Assembly: GCF_030268965.1 (NCBI RefSeq)
Contig: NZ_BSSE01000024.1
Location: 49,887-113,886 of the forward strand
Direction of reading: 5' to 3'
DNA from: Microtetraspora sp. NBRC 16547
GTDB lineage: Bacteria; Actinomycetota; Actinomycetes; Streptosporangiales; Streptosporangiaceae
DNA: 64,000 bases
The notes under the pieces are model-generated. The model saw only the letters and a program-made list of their open reading frames with translations. It searched no databases and was not told where the DNA came from. The stretch's first letter is position 1; every line of letters begins with the position of its first letter. A program made the translations under genes and the position numbers. Shown here in pieces: positions 1 to 8,871 of this stretch.

Positions 1-627
1 GGGTCGCTCATCCCCTCCGCTTTGTGGGGCGTGGCCTTCGGGAACATCATCGCCGGGGTGCCGATCGACGCCCGGCACGTCTACACGGGGAACCTGCTCA
101 CGCTGCTCAATCCGTACGCGCTGCTCGCCGGGCTCGTCACCCTCGGCCTGTTCCTGCTGCACGGCGCGGTGTTCCTGTCCCTCAAGACCGGCGACGAGCT
201 GCGCGCCCGTGCCAGGACGGTGACTCTGCGCCTGGCCCCGGTGGTCGTCCTGATCGTGGTGCTCTTCCTCGCGGTGACCCAGATCCTGCACGGCAAGCCG
301 GTCACCTTGATCACGTCGGCGCTGGCCGTTCTCGCCCTGCTCGCGGGGGTGGGGGCCGCGTTCCGGCACCGGGACGGCTGGGCGTTCACCGCCACGGCGG
401 CCACGATCATCCTGGCCACGGGCACGCTGTTCATCAACCTGTGGCCGAACGTGCTGCCGTCGAGCACGGCCGAGGCGTACAGCCTGACGATCACGAACGC
501 CTCGTCGTCGCCGTACACGCTGCTGGTGATGACGTGGGTCGCGGCCATCTTCCTGCCACTTGTCCTGCTGTACGAGGGATGGAGCTACTGGGTCTTCCGG
601 CAACGCCTCACCCGCCCGCCGAGCTGA
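1..627 (+). CDS. cydB: cytochrome bd oxidase subunit II (CydB), C-terminal part
   Basis: The reading frame is open at the left window edge, so only the last 208 residues are visible. CydB is the membrane subunit of the cytochrome bd quinol oxidase, which passes electrons from quinol to oxygen in the plasma membrane. Several hydrophobic helices are separated by short basic loops. The stretch GNIIAGVPID and the following helix with LLHGA are typical of CydB, and the protein ends just after a final helix and a basic tail (FRQRLTRPPS). An internal TTG at 22 is not the true start because the upstream residues continue the same helix. cydA should lie to the left, outside the window. Confidence 0.88.
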   Translation, partial: GSLIPSALWGVAFGNIIAGVPIDARHVYTGNLLTLLNPYALLAGLVTLGLFLLHGAVFLSLKTGDELRARARTVTLRLAPVVVLIVVLFLAVTQILHGKPVTLITSALAVLALLAGVGAAFRHRDGWAFTATAATIILATGTLFINLWPNVLPSSTAEAYSLTITNASSSPYTLLVMTWVAAIFLPLVLLYEGWSYWVFRQRLTRPPS

Positions 628-710
628 AATTCGTGGTGGCGTCTGGCGGAGCGGTGCCTGGGTGGAGTGATGTCTGGGGGTCGCGTCACCAACCTGCCTG
701 GGCAGGACAT

Positions 711-2132
711 CTAGTCGCGCGTGAAGCGGCGGAGGGCGCCGCGCAGGCGGTCGAGGAGTAGAGGCTGCGTGCGCACCGGATAGTTGGTGTTGCTGGAGTC
801 GCGCGCCTGCCGCAGTACGGCGAGGGCCTCGGCCGCCTCGGGGCGCTTGCCGGGCGTCTCGTCGCGCATCCGGCGCAGCAGGTCCATGATCTCGGGGGCG
901 ACGCCCGCGGCGGCGGCCTCGATGTCGGTGCCGGGGGTGGGGAGCTGTCCGGTGAGGATCTGGAAGGCGATGACCCCGGCCGCGTACACGTCGGAGGCGG
1001 GGGTCATCCGGTCGGGCCTGAGCCGGCACTCGGGCGCGACATAGTGCGTGTCGAGGACGTTGGGCAGTTCGTTGGCGACGGTGTGCTTGCGCGGCCCCGG
1101 CTTGGCGTAGTCGAAGCCGGTGAGTACCGCCTGCCCGCTCTCCGTGACGAGGACGCAGGCGGGGCTGAGCGCGCGATGGATGACCTGGTTGGCGTGGACG
1201 TGGGCGAGACCGCTCAGGATGTCGTCCACCATGTCGAGGCGGGCGGCGGTGGCCGGCATCCGCCCGGCGAGGCGCAGGTGCAGCGCCTGCCCGTGCACGT
1301 CGTCGAGGACCAGTACGAACCGGCTCTCGTCGTCGATCGCGAAGAAGTCGCGCGAGCGGGCGACGCACGGGTGCGCGGGAATCTTGGCGAGCGCCTGGTA
1401 GGCGTTGGCGATCCGCCGCTGCTCGGCGACGCGCTGGTCCCGGTCGGCCAGCGGGTCCGCCTGGTACACCCGAAGCAGGACGGTCTCGCTGGCCGGGGCC
1501 GTGGCGTTGACCGCGCGGTATTCGGTGACCCGGTTGTCCCCGCCCAGCTGCTCCTCGACCTTCCAGTTGCCGAACCTGGGTGGCGCGGTGGAGCGCCGGA
1601 CGGTGCCGTTCAGGGCCTCGATGAGCGCCGTGCGGTACGGCGTGGCGTCCGGGCTGCAGCCCTGCCTGACCCGGGAGGCGTCACCCAGCATTCCGATGAG
1701 ACCGGTGAGGTTGGTGACGTGCCGGGCGTCCCGGCCGCTCGGGTCGACCAGCACGGCGTCGGGTGCGGTCAGCACCACCACGCTGTCGACGTAGACGCGG
1801 TCGAGGCCCCGGTGGATCTCGAGGAGCACGCCCTTGAGGGCGCGTGCCGTACCGCGGAGCTTGGCCACAGGGGAGCCGAACGCCTCCCCGCCCCGCTGCG
1901 GGAACCAGCGTGTGCCGGAGACCTCGAAACGACCGCGGGCGCCCTTGACGTCGATCACGCAGAGCGAGTGGCCGGTGATCACGATCACGTCGACCTCGAA
2001 CAGGTCGGCGCCGCGCGGCACCTCGATGTTGTGGAGCAGCAGCCAGTCGTGTGGGGCATTGTCCCTGAGGTGGGCGATGACCCGTCGCTCCGCGTCATTG
2101 ACGGGGCTTCCGCCACCCACGATCTGAGCCAT
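711..2132 (-). CDS. NERD-domain protein fused to a degenerate protein kinase (pseudokinase)
   Basis: A 473-residue protein starting at ATG 2132. Residues about 10-125 match a NERD (nuclease-related) domain, with the core pattern FEVDVIVI...CVIDVKG. Residues about 190-450 follow a Ser/Thr kinase fold, but the catalytic residues are changed. The VAIK lysine position reads LLRVY, the HRDLKPxN loop reads HRALSPACV without the catalytic aspartate, and the DFG position reads TGFDYAK. The APE-like VAPE and the later DVYAAGV helix are kept, so the fold is probably intact but phosphotransfer unlikely. NERD plus kinase is also the theme of PglW in phage-defence systems, but that protein is far longer and no pgl/BREX partners are here. 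It is convergent with cydB. The role is unknown. Confidence 0.8.
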   Translation of the reverse strand: MAQIVGGGSPVNDAERRVIAHLRDNAPHDWLLLHNIEVPRGADLFEVDVIVITGHSLCVIDVKGARGRFEVSGTRWFPQRGGEAFGSPVAKLRGTARALKGVLLEIHRGLDRVYVDSVVVLTAPDAVLVDPSGRDARHVTNLTGLIGMLGDASRVRQGCSPDATPYRTALIEALNGTVRRSTAPPRFGNWKVEEQLGGDNRVTEYRAVNATAPASETVLLRVYQADPLADRDQRVAEQRRIANAYQALAKIPAHPCVARSRDFFAIDDESRFVLVLDDVHGQALHLRLAGRMPATAARLDMVDDILSGLAHVHANQVIHRALSPACVLVTESGQAVLTGFDYAKPGPRKHTVANELPNVLDTHYVAPECRLRPDRMTPASDVYAAGVIAFQILTGQLPTPGTDIEAAAAGVAPEIMDLLRRMRDETPGKRPEAAEALAVLRQARDSSNTNYPVRTQPLLLDRLRGALRRFTRD

Positions 2133-2216
2133 CTCCCCGTGCCGCCTTTCTCACCCACATTCCCGGACGTCATCCTTCTGGATACAGGTCCTCACGCGCC
2201 AGATCAGATCCAGACT

Positions 2217-2458
2217 TCATGATCCGGGCTCGGTGACCACTGCCGGGTGTCGTGGGTCCTCGACACGGACGACGATGTCAGCGACCTGCGACGGTCTGGC
2301 CTCGTGCTCGTACCGAGTGTAAGCGGGCAGTCGCCAACGGTGTTCGTCGAGGGTGCGTCGAGCGCGACGCGTACCCAGGAGTCCCTCGGCGCCGAGGCGA
2401 TCCGGTCGGCGAGCTCCTCGACCAGCAGCGGAGGAGAGACGGGGCGTGCGCACAGCAT
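2217..2458 (-). pseudogene. uridine-kinase-like gene remnant with the middle deleted
   Basis: Two adjoining reading frames on the minus strand carry the two ends of one protein family. From about 2458 to 2356 one frame reads RPVSPPLLVEELADRIA and RVALDAP, the usual N-terminus of actinobacterial uridine-kinase-like P-loop proteins (the following Walker A segment is missing). From about 2351 to 2220 the next frame reads LPAYTRYEHEARP and ADIVVRVEDPRHPA, which resembles the family's C-terminus. About 100 or more central residues are missing and the frame changes at the junction near 2350. No functional product is expected. The assignment rests on remembered family sequence. Apart from this remnant nothing is recognised between the pseudokinase start and the deacetylase end. 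Confidence 0.55.
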
Positions 2459-2585
2459 CCACCGTACTGGTGTCGCGGGGACGCGCGCCGCCACCGGACC
2501 GCCGCCGGGCTCGGTCACCCCCTCGCGTCGCTCTGTCAGAGGGTGGGTCAGACCCGGCGGGAGGTGCTCACCTACATCATCTCTG

Positions 2586-3401
2586 TCAGAGGGTGACGAA
2601 GGTGAGCCCTCGGCTCAGGAGGGCGGGGACGACGTTCGTCAGGGCGCGCAGGGTCTCGGCGCGGTCGCCGCCCCCGTCGTGGCACAGCAGAATGCTGCCC
2701 GGCTTGGCGCGCAGCAGGTCCCTCTCGATGGCGGCGGTGCCGGGGCGAGACCAGTCCCGGGGGTCGATGTCCCAGTCGAGTGGTTGCATCCCGTTCTCCG
2801 CGACGGTGTTGAGCACGGCCGGCGACCAGGAACCTCCGGGTGCGCGGAACAGCCGTGTGGTGACGCCGGTGGTCTTCCAGATCTCGCGGTGGGCGCCGGC
2901 GACCTCGGAGCTCATGCGCTCGGCCGACAGCCCGGCGAAGGGCTGCGGGTGGCTCATCGTGTGGTTGCAGATGGCGTGACCCGCGGCCGTGACCCGTTTC
3001 GCGAGATCGGGATACTCGCGGACCGCGTCTCCGATCATGCAGAAGGTGGCCACCACGTGGTGCTGGGCCAGGAGGTCGAGGACGCGCGGAGTCCATTCCG
3101 GGTCGGGCCCGTCGTCGATGGTCAGGGCGATCGCGTTCGGCGGTGCCGCCGGGTTGACCTCGCTGATCAGGTGGATGGGCCTCCGGGTCGGAACCGCGAC
3201 CGGCCGGAACACCGGACTCGGTGAAGGACTCGGTGAAGGGCTGGGCGAGCCGGGCCTGCGGCTCGCTTTCGGCGTCCGGCCGGACGCGTTGGCGGCGGGC
3301 CGGGTCCCGGGTGCCGACGTGTCCGCGCAGGCCGCCAGCGTCGTTTCGACGGCGACCAGGACCCCCAGGTAAATAGCCCGACGTCTCCCCATTTCATCCA
3401 T
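2586..3401 (-). CDS. polysaccharide deacetylase (NodB domain) lipoprotein
   Basis: A 271-residue exported protein. The N-terminus has a basic start, a hydrophobic stretch and a lipobox-like TLAAC, followed by a Ser/Pro linker with an SPSPSPSP run, so it is probably a lipoprotein anchored outside the membrane. The NodB catalytic domain spans about residues 85-270: TIDDGPD (metal-binding Asp pair), NHTMSH (the H-x4-H motif), RAPGG, DIDPRDW and the final ILLCHDGGG. Members of carbohydrate esterase family 4 remove N-acetyl or O-acetyl groups from chitin-like polymers, peptidoglycan or xylan; the substrate cannot be told here. It is transcribed away from the SDR gene; the 271 bp between them shows no other gene. 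Confidence 0.85.
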   Translation of the reverse strand: MDEMGRRRAIYLGVLVAVETTLAACADTSAPGTRPAANASGRTPKASRRPGSPSPSPSPSPSPVFRPVAVPTRRPIHLISEVNPAAPPNAIALTIDDGPDPEWTPRVLDLLAQHHVVATFCMIGDAVREYPDLAKRVTAAGHAICNHTMSHPQPFAGLSAERMSSEVAGAHREIWKTTGVTTRLFRAPGGSWSPAVLNTVAENGMQPLDWDIDPRDWSRPGTAAIERDLLRAKPGSILLCHDGGGDRAETLRALTNVVPALLSRGLTFVTL

Positions 3402-3672
3402 GTTGTTCTCTTTTCCGATATGAGGTCAGCTCAGAGCCAAAGCCGTGTCACTTCTCTGGTGCGGCGCAGGAGCCTCTGGCGCTCCACTAGCGGAAATAAG
3501 ATCATGCGTCGGGGTGCGGGATCCGGCCGTGATCGCGGTGAGCTGGGTGATCTGGCAGCTGTGCTCCCAAGTCGCCCGCGCCGTCCCCCTGAACAACAGG
3601 GGAGATAAACCCAGGGAACGCGGGGGAACGACCTCCCCGAGACGACATCACCGGGCTGGGGAGGGCGGGGCG

Positions 3673-4440
3673 ATGAGACTCGCGGGTGCCCGTGTGCTGA
3701 TCACTGGCGCGTCCTCGGGGATCGGGGCCGCGACGGCGCGGGCGATGGCCGCGTCCGGCGCCCGCCTCGTGCTCGCCGGCCGTGACCGGGCGCGGCTCGA
3801 CGCTGTCGCGGCGGAGACCGGCGGGCTGGCCGTCGCGGGCGACCTCACGACCGGCGTGGCCGACCTGGCCGGGCGCGCGGGTCCCGTGGACGTCCTGGTC
3901 GGCAATGCGGGACGGGGATGGGCCGGGCCGCTGGCCGCCATGCCGGACGGCACCGCCGAGGAACTGATCGCGGCCAACCTGACCGCTCAGATCGCGCTGA
4001 CCCGGTTGCTGCTCCCCGGGATGATCGAGCGCGGGCGGGGCCATCTCGTCTTCGTGGCCTCGATCGCCGGAGCGGTCGGCGTCCGCGACGAGGCCGTCTA
4101 CGCGGCGACGAAGGCGGGGCTGATCGGCTTCGCCGAGAGCCTGCGGTACGAGCTGCGCCGGATCGGCGTCTCCGTGATCCTGCCGGGCGTGGTGGACACG
4201 CCGTTCTTCGCACGGCGCGGCGTGGCCTACGCGCGGCGGTGGCCCGCGCCGATCCCGGCGGAGCGGGTCGCCCGGGCCATCGTGGCCGCCGTCGAGCACG
4301 GCCGTCCCGAGTCGTTCGCCCCCGGCTGGCTGCGGCTGCCCGCCCGCCTCCGGGGCGCCGCGCCCGGCCCGTTCCGGGCGCTCGCCGGGGTGTTCGGACG
4401 GCCGGTCAGTGACCGCGCACGGCCCGGAGCGACTCCTTGA
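3673..4440 (+). CDS. short-chain dehydrogenase/reductase
   Basis: A 255-residue classical SDR with the NAD(P)-binding motif TGASSGIG near the N-terminus, the NAG motif (VGNAGRG), a catalytic serine in VASIAG and the YAATK active-site pair. Arginines after the first beta-strand (AGRDR) suggest NADP preference. The start at ATG 3673 follows a purine-rich GGGGAGGGCGGGG; a longer frame upstream has no family resemblance. The 3' end runs 35 bp into the convergent hpnH gene. Its position against the hopanoid operon makes a role in hopanoid or lipid metabolism possible, but nothing in the protein itself fixes a substrate. Confidence 0.85.
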   Translation: MRLAGARVLITGASSGIGAATARAMAASGARLVLAGRDRARLDAVAAETGGLAVAGDLTTGVADLAGRAGPVDVLVGNAGRGWAGPLAAMPDGTAEELIAANLTAQIALTRLLLPGMIERGRGHLVFVASIAGAVGVRDEAVYAATKAGLIGFAESLRYELRRIGVSVILPGVVDTPFFARRGVAYARRWPAPIPAERVARAIVAAVEHGRPESFAPGWLRLPARLRGAAPGPFRALAGVFGRPVSDRARPGATP

Positions 4441-5410
4441 GCGAGGAGAGCGTGGCGAACACGGCCGTGGGCTCGTACCCGCAATGGGCCATGCAGTTCG
4501 CGCAGCGGGGATCGCGTCCCCTGCCGTAGGCATCCCAGTCGGTCTCCTCGACCAGCTCCCGGTAGGTCGCCGCGTACCCGTCGGACATGAGGTAGCAGGG
4601 GCGCTGCCAGCCGAACAGCGAATACGACGGGATGGCCCACGCCGTGCACGGGAAGTCGACCCGGCCCTCCAGGAAGTCGAGGAACAGGGGCGTGTGGTTG
4701 AACCGCCACCGCCGCCGGTTGCCGCCGGCGAACGCCTTGCGGAACAGCTCCCTGGTCTCCCGTACGCCGAGGAAGTGCTCCTGGTCCGGGGCCTTCTCGT
4801 ACGCGTACCCGGGCGAGATCATCATCTCGTCCACCTGGAGGTCGTCGTTGAGGTAGTTGAGCACGTCGATGACGGTCTGCGGGCTGTCGGTGTTGAAGAA
4901 CGTGGTGTTCGTGGTGACCCGGAACCCCCGGCGCCGGCACTCCCGTACGGCGGCGACGGCCTCGTCGAACACGCCCTCCTTGCACACCGACGCGTCGTGC
5001 CGCTCGCGCAGCCCGTCGAGGTGGACCGTCCAGGCGAAGTACGGCGACGGCTCGAACTGGTCGATCTTCTTGGGGATCAGCAGCGCGTTGGTGCAGAGGA
5101 ACACGTATGTCTTCCGGTTGACGAACTCCCGCACCATCTCCGCGATCTGCGGATGCATGAGGGGCTCCCCGCCGGCGATCGACACCATGGGGGCCCCGCA
5201 CTCCTCGACGGCGGCGACGGCCTGCTCGACCGGCATGCGCCGTTTGAGTACGTCGGCGGGGTGCTGGATCTTGCCGCAGCCGGCGCATTTCAGGTTGCAG
5301 GCGAACAGCGGCTCCAGCTCCACCAGGAGCGGGAACTTCGTCCGCCCGCGCAGCCTCTGCTGGAGGATGTAGCCGCCGATGCGCAGCGCTTGCCGAACCG
5401 GCATCGTCAT
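4406..5410 (-). CDS. hpnH: hopanoid side-chain radical SAM protein HpnH
   Basis: A 334-residue radical SAM enzyme with the cluster motif CNLKCAGC near residue 38, followed by SIAGGEPL (SAM binding). A C-terminal cysteine set (CANCMAHCG) is also conserved in HpnH. HpnH joins a 5'-deoxyadenosyl unit to diploptene/hopene to give adenosylhopane, the first step of the C35 side chain. It is the last gene of the hopanoid operon; its start overlaps the stop of the hpnG-ispH fusion as ATGA. A second ATG lies two codons in. HpnG acts on its product, so the adjacent order fits the pathway. Confidence 0.93.
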   Translation of the reverse strand: MTMPVRQALRIGGYILQQRLRGRTKFPLLVELEPLFACNLKCAGCGKIQHPADVLKRRMPVEQAVAAVEECGAPMVSIAGGEPLMHPQIAEMVREFVNRKTYVFLCTNALLIPKKIDQFEPSPYFAWTVHLDGLRERHDASVCKEGVFDEAVAAVRECRRRGFRVTTNTTFFNTDSPQTVIDVLNYLNDDLQVDEMMISPGYAYEKAPDQEHFLGVRETRELFRKAFAGGNRRRWRFNHTPLFLDFLEGRVDFPCTAWAIPSYSLFGWQRPCYLMSDGYAATYRELVEETDWDAYGRGRDPRCANCMAHCGYEPTAVFATLSSLKESLRAVRGH

Positions 5411-6999
5411 CTCGATCGCACCTCCTTGGGCAGGGTGAACTGGACCGTCTCCTCGGCCACCCGGCGCTCCTCGACGGACACCCGGCCGAGCCCGCGCAGG
5501 GCCGCCACGACCGCGTCCACCAGGGCGGGCGGGGCCGAGGCGCCGGCGGTCAACCCCACCGTGCGGGCGCCCACGAGCCAGTCCAGGGCGATGTCGCCGG
5601 GGTCGTCGATCAGGTGGGCGGGGGAGGCGCGGCTCGCGACCTCGGTCAGCCGACGGGAGTTGGACGAGTTGGCCGAGCCGACGACGAGCACCAGGTCGGA
5701 GTCCTCGGCCACCGTGTGCACGGCGTGCTGCCGGTTGGTGGTGGCGTAGCAGATGTCGTCCTTCTGGGGGCCTTCGGCGTCGGCGAACCGCCGCCGGATC
5801 GCGGCGGCGATGTCGGCCGCCTCGTCCACGGCCAGGGTGGTCTGCGTCAGGTAGGAGACCCGGCGGCCCTCGGGGAGCGCCGCCACGTCGTCCACGTTCT
5901 GGACGAGGACGACGGAGTCCGGGATCTCGCCGAGGATCCCCTCGACCTCCTCGTGCCCGGCGTGCCCGATCAGCGCCACCAGATCGCCGCGGGCGGCGAA
6001 CCTACGCGCCTCGGCGTGCACCTTCGTGACCAGCGGGCAGGTCGCGTCGATCACCCGCAGCCCGCGCCGCGCCGCCTCGTCCCGGACGCCGGGCGACACG
6101 CCGTGCGCCGAGAAGACCGTGACGACTCCCTCGGGCACCTCGTCGAGCTCGTCCACGAAGACGGCCCCGCGCCCCTCCAACTCGCGTACGACGTGCAGGT
6201 TGTGCACGATCTGCTTGCGCACGTAGACCGGAGGGCCGTAGCGGTCCAGCGCGCGCTCGACGATCTCGATCGCCCGCTCGACCCCGGCGCAGAAGGACCG
6301 GGGCGCGGCGAGCAGCACGCGGCGCGGCCCGCACGCGGCCGCCCACCGCGCCAGCGCCGGGCCGACCTGGCGCAACGTACGGCTAGCCAGGACCCCGCCG
6401 CGGATGGTGGCCGGGCGCAGCAGCGGCACGGCGGGGGTGTCCACGATGACCCGCACCGCCGCGAAGGGCCGGCCCGCCGCGACGACGGCCACCGGCCCGG
6501 ACTCCATGTCGACGGCCAGCGCCCCCTCGTCCGCGAGCCGGCGGCGTTCCGCCCCCGTCACGATGTGGTCGGAGGTGACCAGCGGCCCGGTGCGTACGGG
6601 CAGCCCGGCGCGGGCCAGCTCCCCGGCGAGCAGCGGCGCGGACGGGCAGGGCAGTGTCCGGCCGCCGAACCGGATCTCGCTCGCCACCACCACGTCGCCG
6701 GGCCGCAGGCTCTCGTCGAGGGCGCCGCCGAAGCCGGTCACGGCCAGCGCCCCGGCACGGGCCAGGCGGTTCTCGGCCTGGCCGGCCGAGTCCGGCCCCA
6801 TCCCGATCCTGATCACCTCCACACCGCGGGCCGAGTCCGGGATGCCGTCGCGTACGGCTCTCGCCTCGATGCCCAGGGCGGTGCAGATCACGGTGTTCAC
6901 CGCGGGGCGGATCGCAGGCCTGGTCAAAGGCTGGGTCACAGCGTTCGTCACAGCGTTCGTCACAGGGTCGGTCACAGGGTCGGTCACAGGGTCGGTCAC
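5407..6999 (-). CDS. fusion of HpnG-type phosphorylase and IspH (HMBPP reductase)
   Basis: A 530-residue protein with two parts. Residues about 35-225 resemble HpnG, the purine nucleoside phosphorylase-like enzyme that removes adenine from adenosylhopane ([25 protein letters not shown]). Residues about 230-525 are IspH/LytB, the iron-sulfur enzyme that makes IPP and DMAPP from HMBPP: the three cluster cysteines lie in [21 protein letters not shown] and [10 protein letters not shown], and GHEEVEG and GSANSSNS are also present. The start is GTG 6999, overlapping the shc stop (GTGA). The first 25 residues are a tetrapeptide repeat (VTDP/VTNA) absent from HpnG relatives, in which each unit again begins with GTG. 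The fusion ties isoprenoid supply to hopanoid processing. Confidence 0.9.
   Translation of the reverse strand: MTDPVTDPVTDPVTNAVTNAVTQPLTRPAIRPAVNTVICTALGIEARAVRDGIPDSARGVEVIRIGMGPDSAGQAENRLARAGALAVTGFGGALDESLRPGDVVVASEIRFGGRTLPCPSAPLLAGELARAGLPVRTGPLVTSDHIVTGAERRRLADEGALAVDMESGPVAVVAAGRPFAAVRVIVDTPAVPLLRPATIRGGVLASRTLRQVGPALARWAAACGPRRVLLAAPRSFCAGVERAIEIVERALDRYGPPVYVRKQIVHNLHVVRELEGRGAVFVDELDEVPEGVVTVFSAHGVSPGVRDEAARRGLRVIDATCPLVTKVHAEARRFAARGDLVALIGHAGHEEVEGILGEIPDSVVLVQNVDDVAALPEGRRVSYLTQTTLAVDEAADIAAAIRRRFADAEGPQKDDICYATTNRQHAVHTVAEDSDLVLVVGSANSSNSRRLTEVASRASPAHLIDDPGDIALDWLVGARTVGLTAGASAPPALVDAVVAALRGLGRVSVEERRVAEETVQFTLPKEVRSR
6928..6999 (-). repeat. 12-bp tandem repeat at the start of hpnG-ispH
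   Basis: Six to seven units of a 12-bp sequence (minus-strand unit GTGACCGACCCT and variants GTGACGAACGCT, GTGACCCAGCCT) encode the N-terminal [12 protein letters not shown] repeat. Every full unit begins with GTG, so each could in principle start translation in the same frame, and copy-number change would alter only the length of a disordered N-terminus. Confidence 0.85.
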
Positions 7000-8870
7000 G
7001 GCGAGGCCCCCTCGTCTCCGGCCCGCACGTAACGCCCCAGCGCGCTGATGGGGAAGACCAGCCGGTACAGGTGGTAGTTGATGTAGAAATCGCCGGGGAA
7101 CCCGGTGCCCGTGAAGTCCGGTTCATCCCATGTGCCGTCCGGCTGCTGGGCGCCGACCAGCCATGCCACGCCGCGTTCCACCGCCGGTGAACGGATCTCC
7201 CCGGCGGCGAGCAGGGCCAGGAGCGCCCACGCGGTCTGGGACGGGGTGGACCGGCCCTGGCCGATCCACGCGGGGTCGCGGTACGAGCGCAGGTCCTCGC
7301 CCCAGCCGCCGTCGTCGTTCTGGTGCGCCTCCAACCAGGAGACCGCCCGCCGTACGCAGGGGGCCGTGGTCCGGACCCCGGCCGCGACGAGCGCGGGCAC
7401 CACGGCGCCGGTGCCGTACACGTGGTTGGCCCCCCAGCGGCCGAACCACGACCCGTCCGCCTCCTGGGCGCGCAGCAGCCAGACGACGGCCCGCCGTACG
7501 ACGTCGGAGGCGGGCTCCTCCGCCGCGAGGGCCTCGACGACGTGCGCGGTGACGTCGGCGGACGGCGGGTCGATGACCGCGCCGAAGTCGCAGAACGGCA
7601 GCCGGGTGCACAGCTCGCGCGTGTTGTCCGCGTCGAACGCGCCGAAACCGCCGTCCCGCGAGACCATGCCGTTGACCCAGCGGAGGGCGCGGTCGATGGC
7701 GGGACGGGCGTCCGGGTGCTTCACCCGGCGCAGGGCCAGGATCGCCTCGGCCGTGTCGTCGATGTCCGGATAACCGTCGTTGTCGAACTCGAACGCCCAC
7801 CCGCCGGGCGCGAGCGACGGCCGCCGCACGCTCCAGTCGCCCGGCCCCTTGATCTCCTCGCCGAGCACCCAGTCGGCGGCGTTGACGAGGGCGGGGTGGT
7901 CGCCGGACAGGCCGGCGTCGAGCAGGGCGTTGACCGCGAGAACGGTGTCCCACACCGGGGACTGGCACGCCTCAAGCCTGCGGCCCTGCTCGTCCCTGAT
8001 GGTGAACCTGTCCAGGCCCCCGATGCCCTTGCGCATGACGGGGTGGTCCAGGCGGTAGCCGCACAGGTCGAGGGCGATCAGGGAGTAGACCCACGGCGGC
8101 TGGATGCCGCCCCACGAACCGTCCAGCTCCTGCCGGGTCACGATCCATTCGACCGCCCGCCGTACCGCCGCCCGGCGCAGCCCCGGGATCGGGCGCCGCT
8201 CGTACTGGTGCAGCAGCCGGTCCAGGTTGACGAAGAAGCCGTCCCAGCCGGTGCGCGGGCCACGCGGGGCGGGCCGTCCGGTGCGCAGCTCGGCCAGGCC
8301 GAACGGCAGCGGCCGCACCGGGCGGCGGGCGCTCACGACGGTGAGCGGCACGATCGTCTGCCGGGCCCAGCACGCGAAGTCGTAGACGTTCAGCGGGAAC
8401 CACGGCGGCAGGAAGATCATCTCCGGTGGCAGGACGGGCAGGTCCTGCCACCGCCACTGACCGAAAAGGGCCAGCCAGATGCGGGTGAACACCCGGGATG
8501 CCTCGATCCCGCCGGAGTCCCGGACGAACGCGGCCGCCGTCCGCATGTGCGCCGCGTCGACCGGGTCCCCGGCCAGCCGTAGCGCCGCGTACGCCTCGAT
8601 CGTGGTGGACAGGTCGCCGGGGCCCTCGTGGAAGTTGGCCCAGGTGCCGTCGTCGCGCTGCTGGGAGCGGATCCAGCGGGCCGCCTCCGCCGTGTCCTCC
8701 TCGGTGCGTACGCCGAGGAACTGCCGCAGCAGCAGGTCCTCGGCGTCCATGGTGACGTTCGTCTGCAGCTCGGCCTTCCACCAGCCCTCGGGCACCTGGA
8801 GGCCGAGCAGGTGGTCGCAGGCCGCGTCGAGGGCGAGCGCGGCGGAGCTGGGAGCGGCGACTGTGGTCAT
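6996..8870 (-). CDS. shc: squalene-hopene cyclase
   Basis: A 624-residue class II terpene cyclase that converts squalene to hopene or hopanol at the membrane. The proton-donating DxDDT motif is present as DIDDTAE around residue 366. Several QW repeats are visible (for example [24 protein letters not shown]), along with the terminal NYHLYR segment. Length is close to the usual 630-680. It starts at ATG 8870, one base from the end of the polyprenyl synthetase gene, and its stop overlaps the next start, so it sits in the middle of a translationally coupled hopanoid operon. Confidence 0.95.
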   Translation of the reverse strand: MTTVAAPSSAALALDAACDHLLGLQVPEGWWKAELQTNVTMDAEDLLLRQFLGVRTEEDTAEAARWIRSQQRDDGTWANFHEGPGDLSTTIEAYAALRLAGDPVDAAHMRTAAAFVRDSGGIEASRVFTRIWLALFGQWRWQDLPVLPPEMIFLPPWFPLNVYDFACWARQTIVPLTVVSARRPVRPLPFGLAELRTGRPAPRGPRTGWDGFFVNLDRLLHQYERRPIPGLRRAAVRRAVEWIVTRQELDGSWGGIQPPWVYSLIALDLCGYRLDHPVMRKGIGGLDRFTIRDEQGRRLEACQSPVWDTVLAVNALLDAGLSGDHPALVNAADWVLGEEIKGPGDWSVRRPSLAPGGWAFEFDNDGYPDIDDTAEAILALRRVKHPDARPAIDRALRWVNGMVSRDGGFGAFDADNTRELCTRLPFCDFGAVIDPPSADVTAHVVEALAAEEPASDVVRRAVVWLLRAQEADGSWFGRWGANHVYGTGAVVPALVAAGVRTTAPCVRRAVSWLEAHQNDDGGWGEDLRSYRDPAWIGQGRSTPSQTAWALLALLAAGEIRSPAVERGVAWLVGAQQPDGTWDEPDFTGTGFPGDFYINYHLYRLVFPISALGRYVRAGDEGASP

Positions 8871-8871
8871 G

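Noticed and set aside
711..2132. Calling the NERD-kinase gene a phage-defence PglW
   Set aside because: It is about one third of PglW length, lacks kinase catalytic residues and no pgl/BREX genes are nearby.
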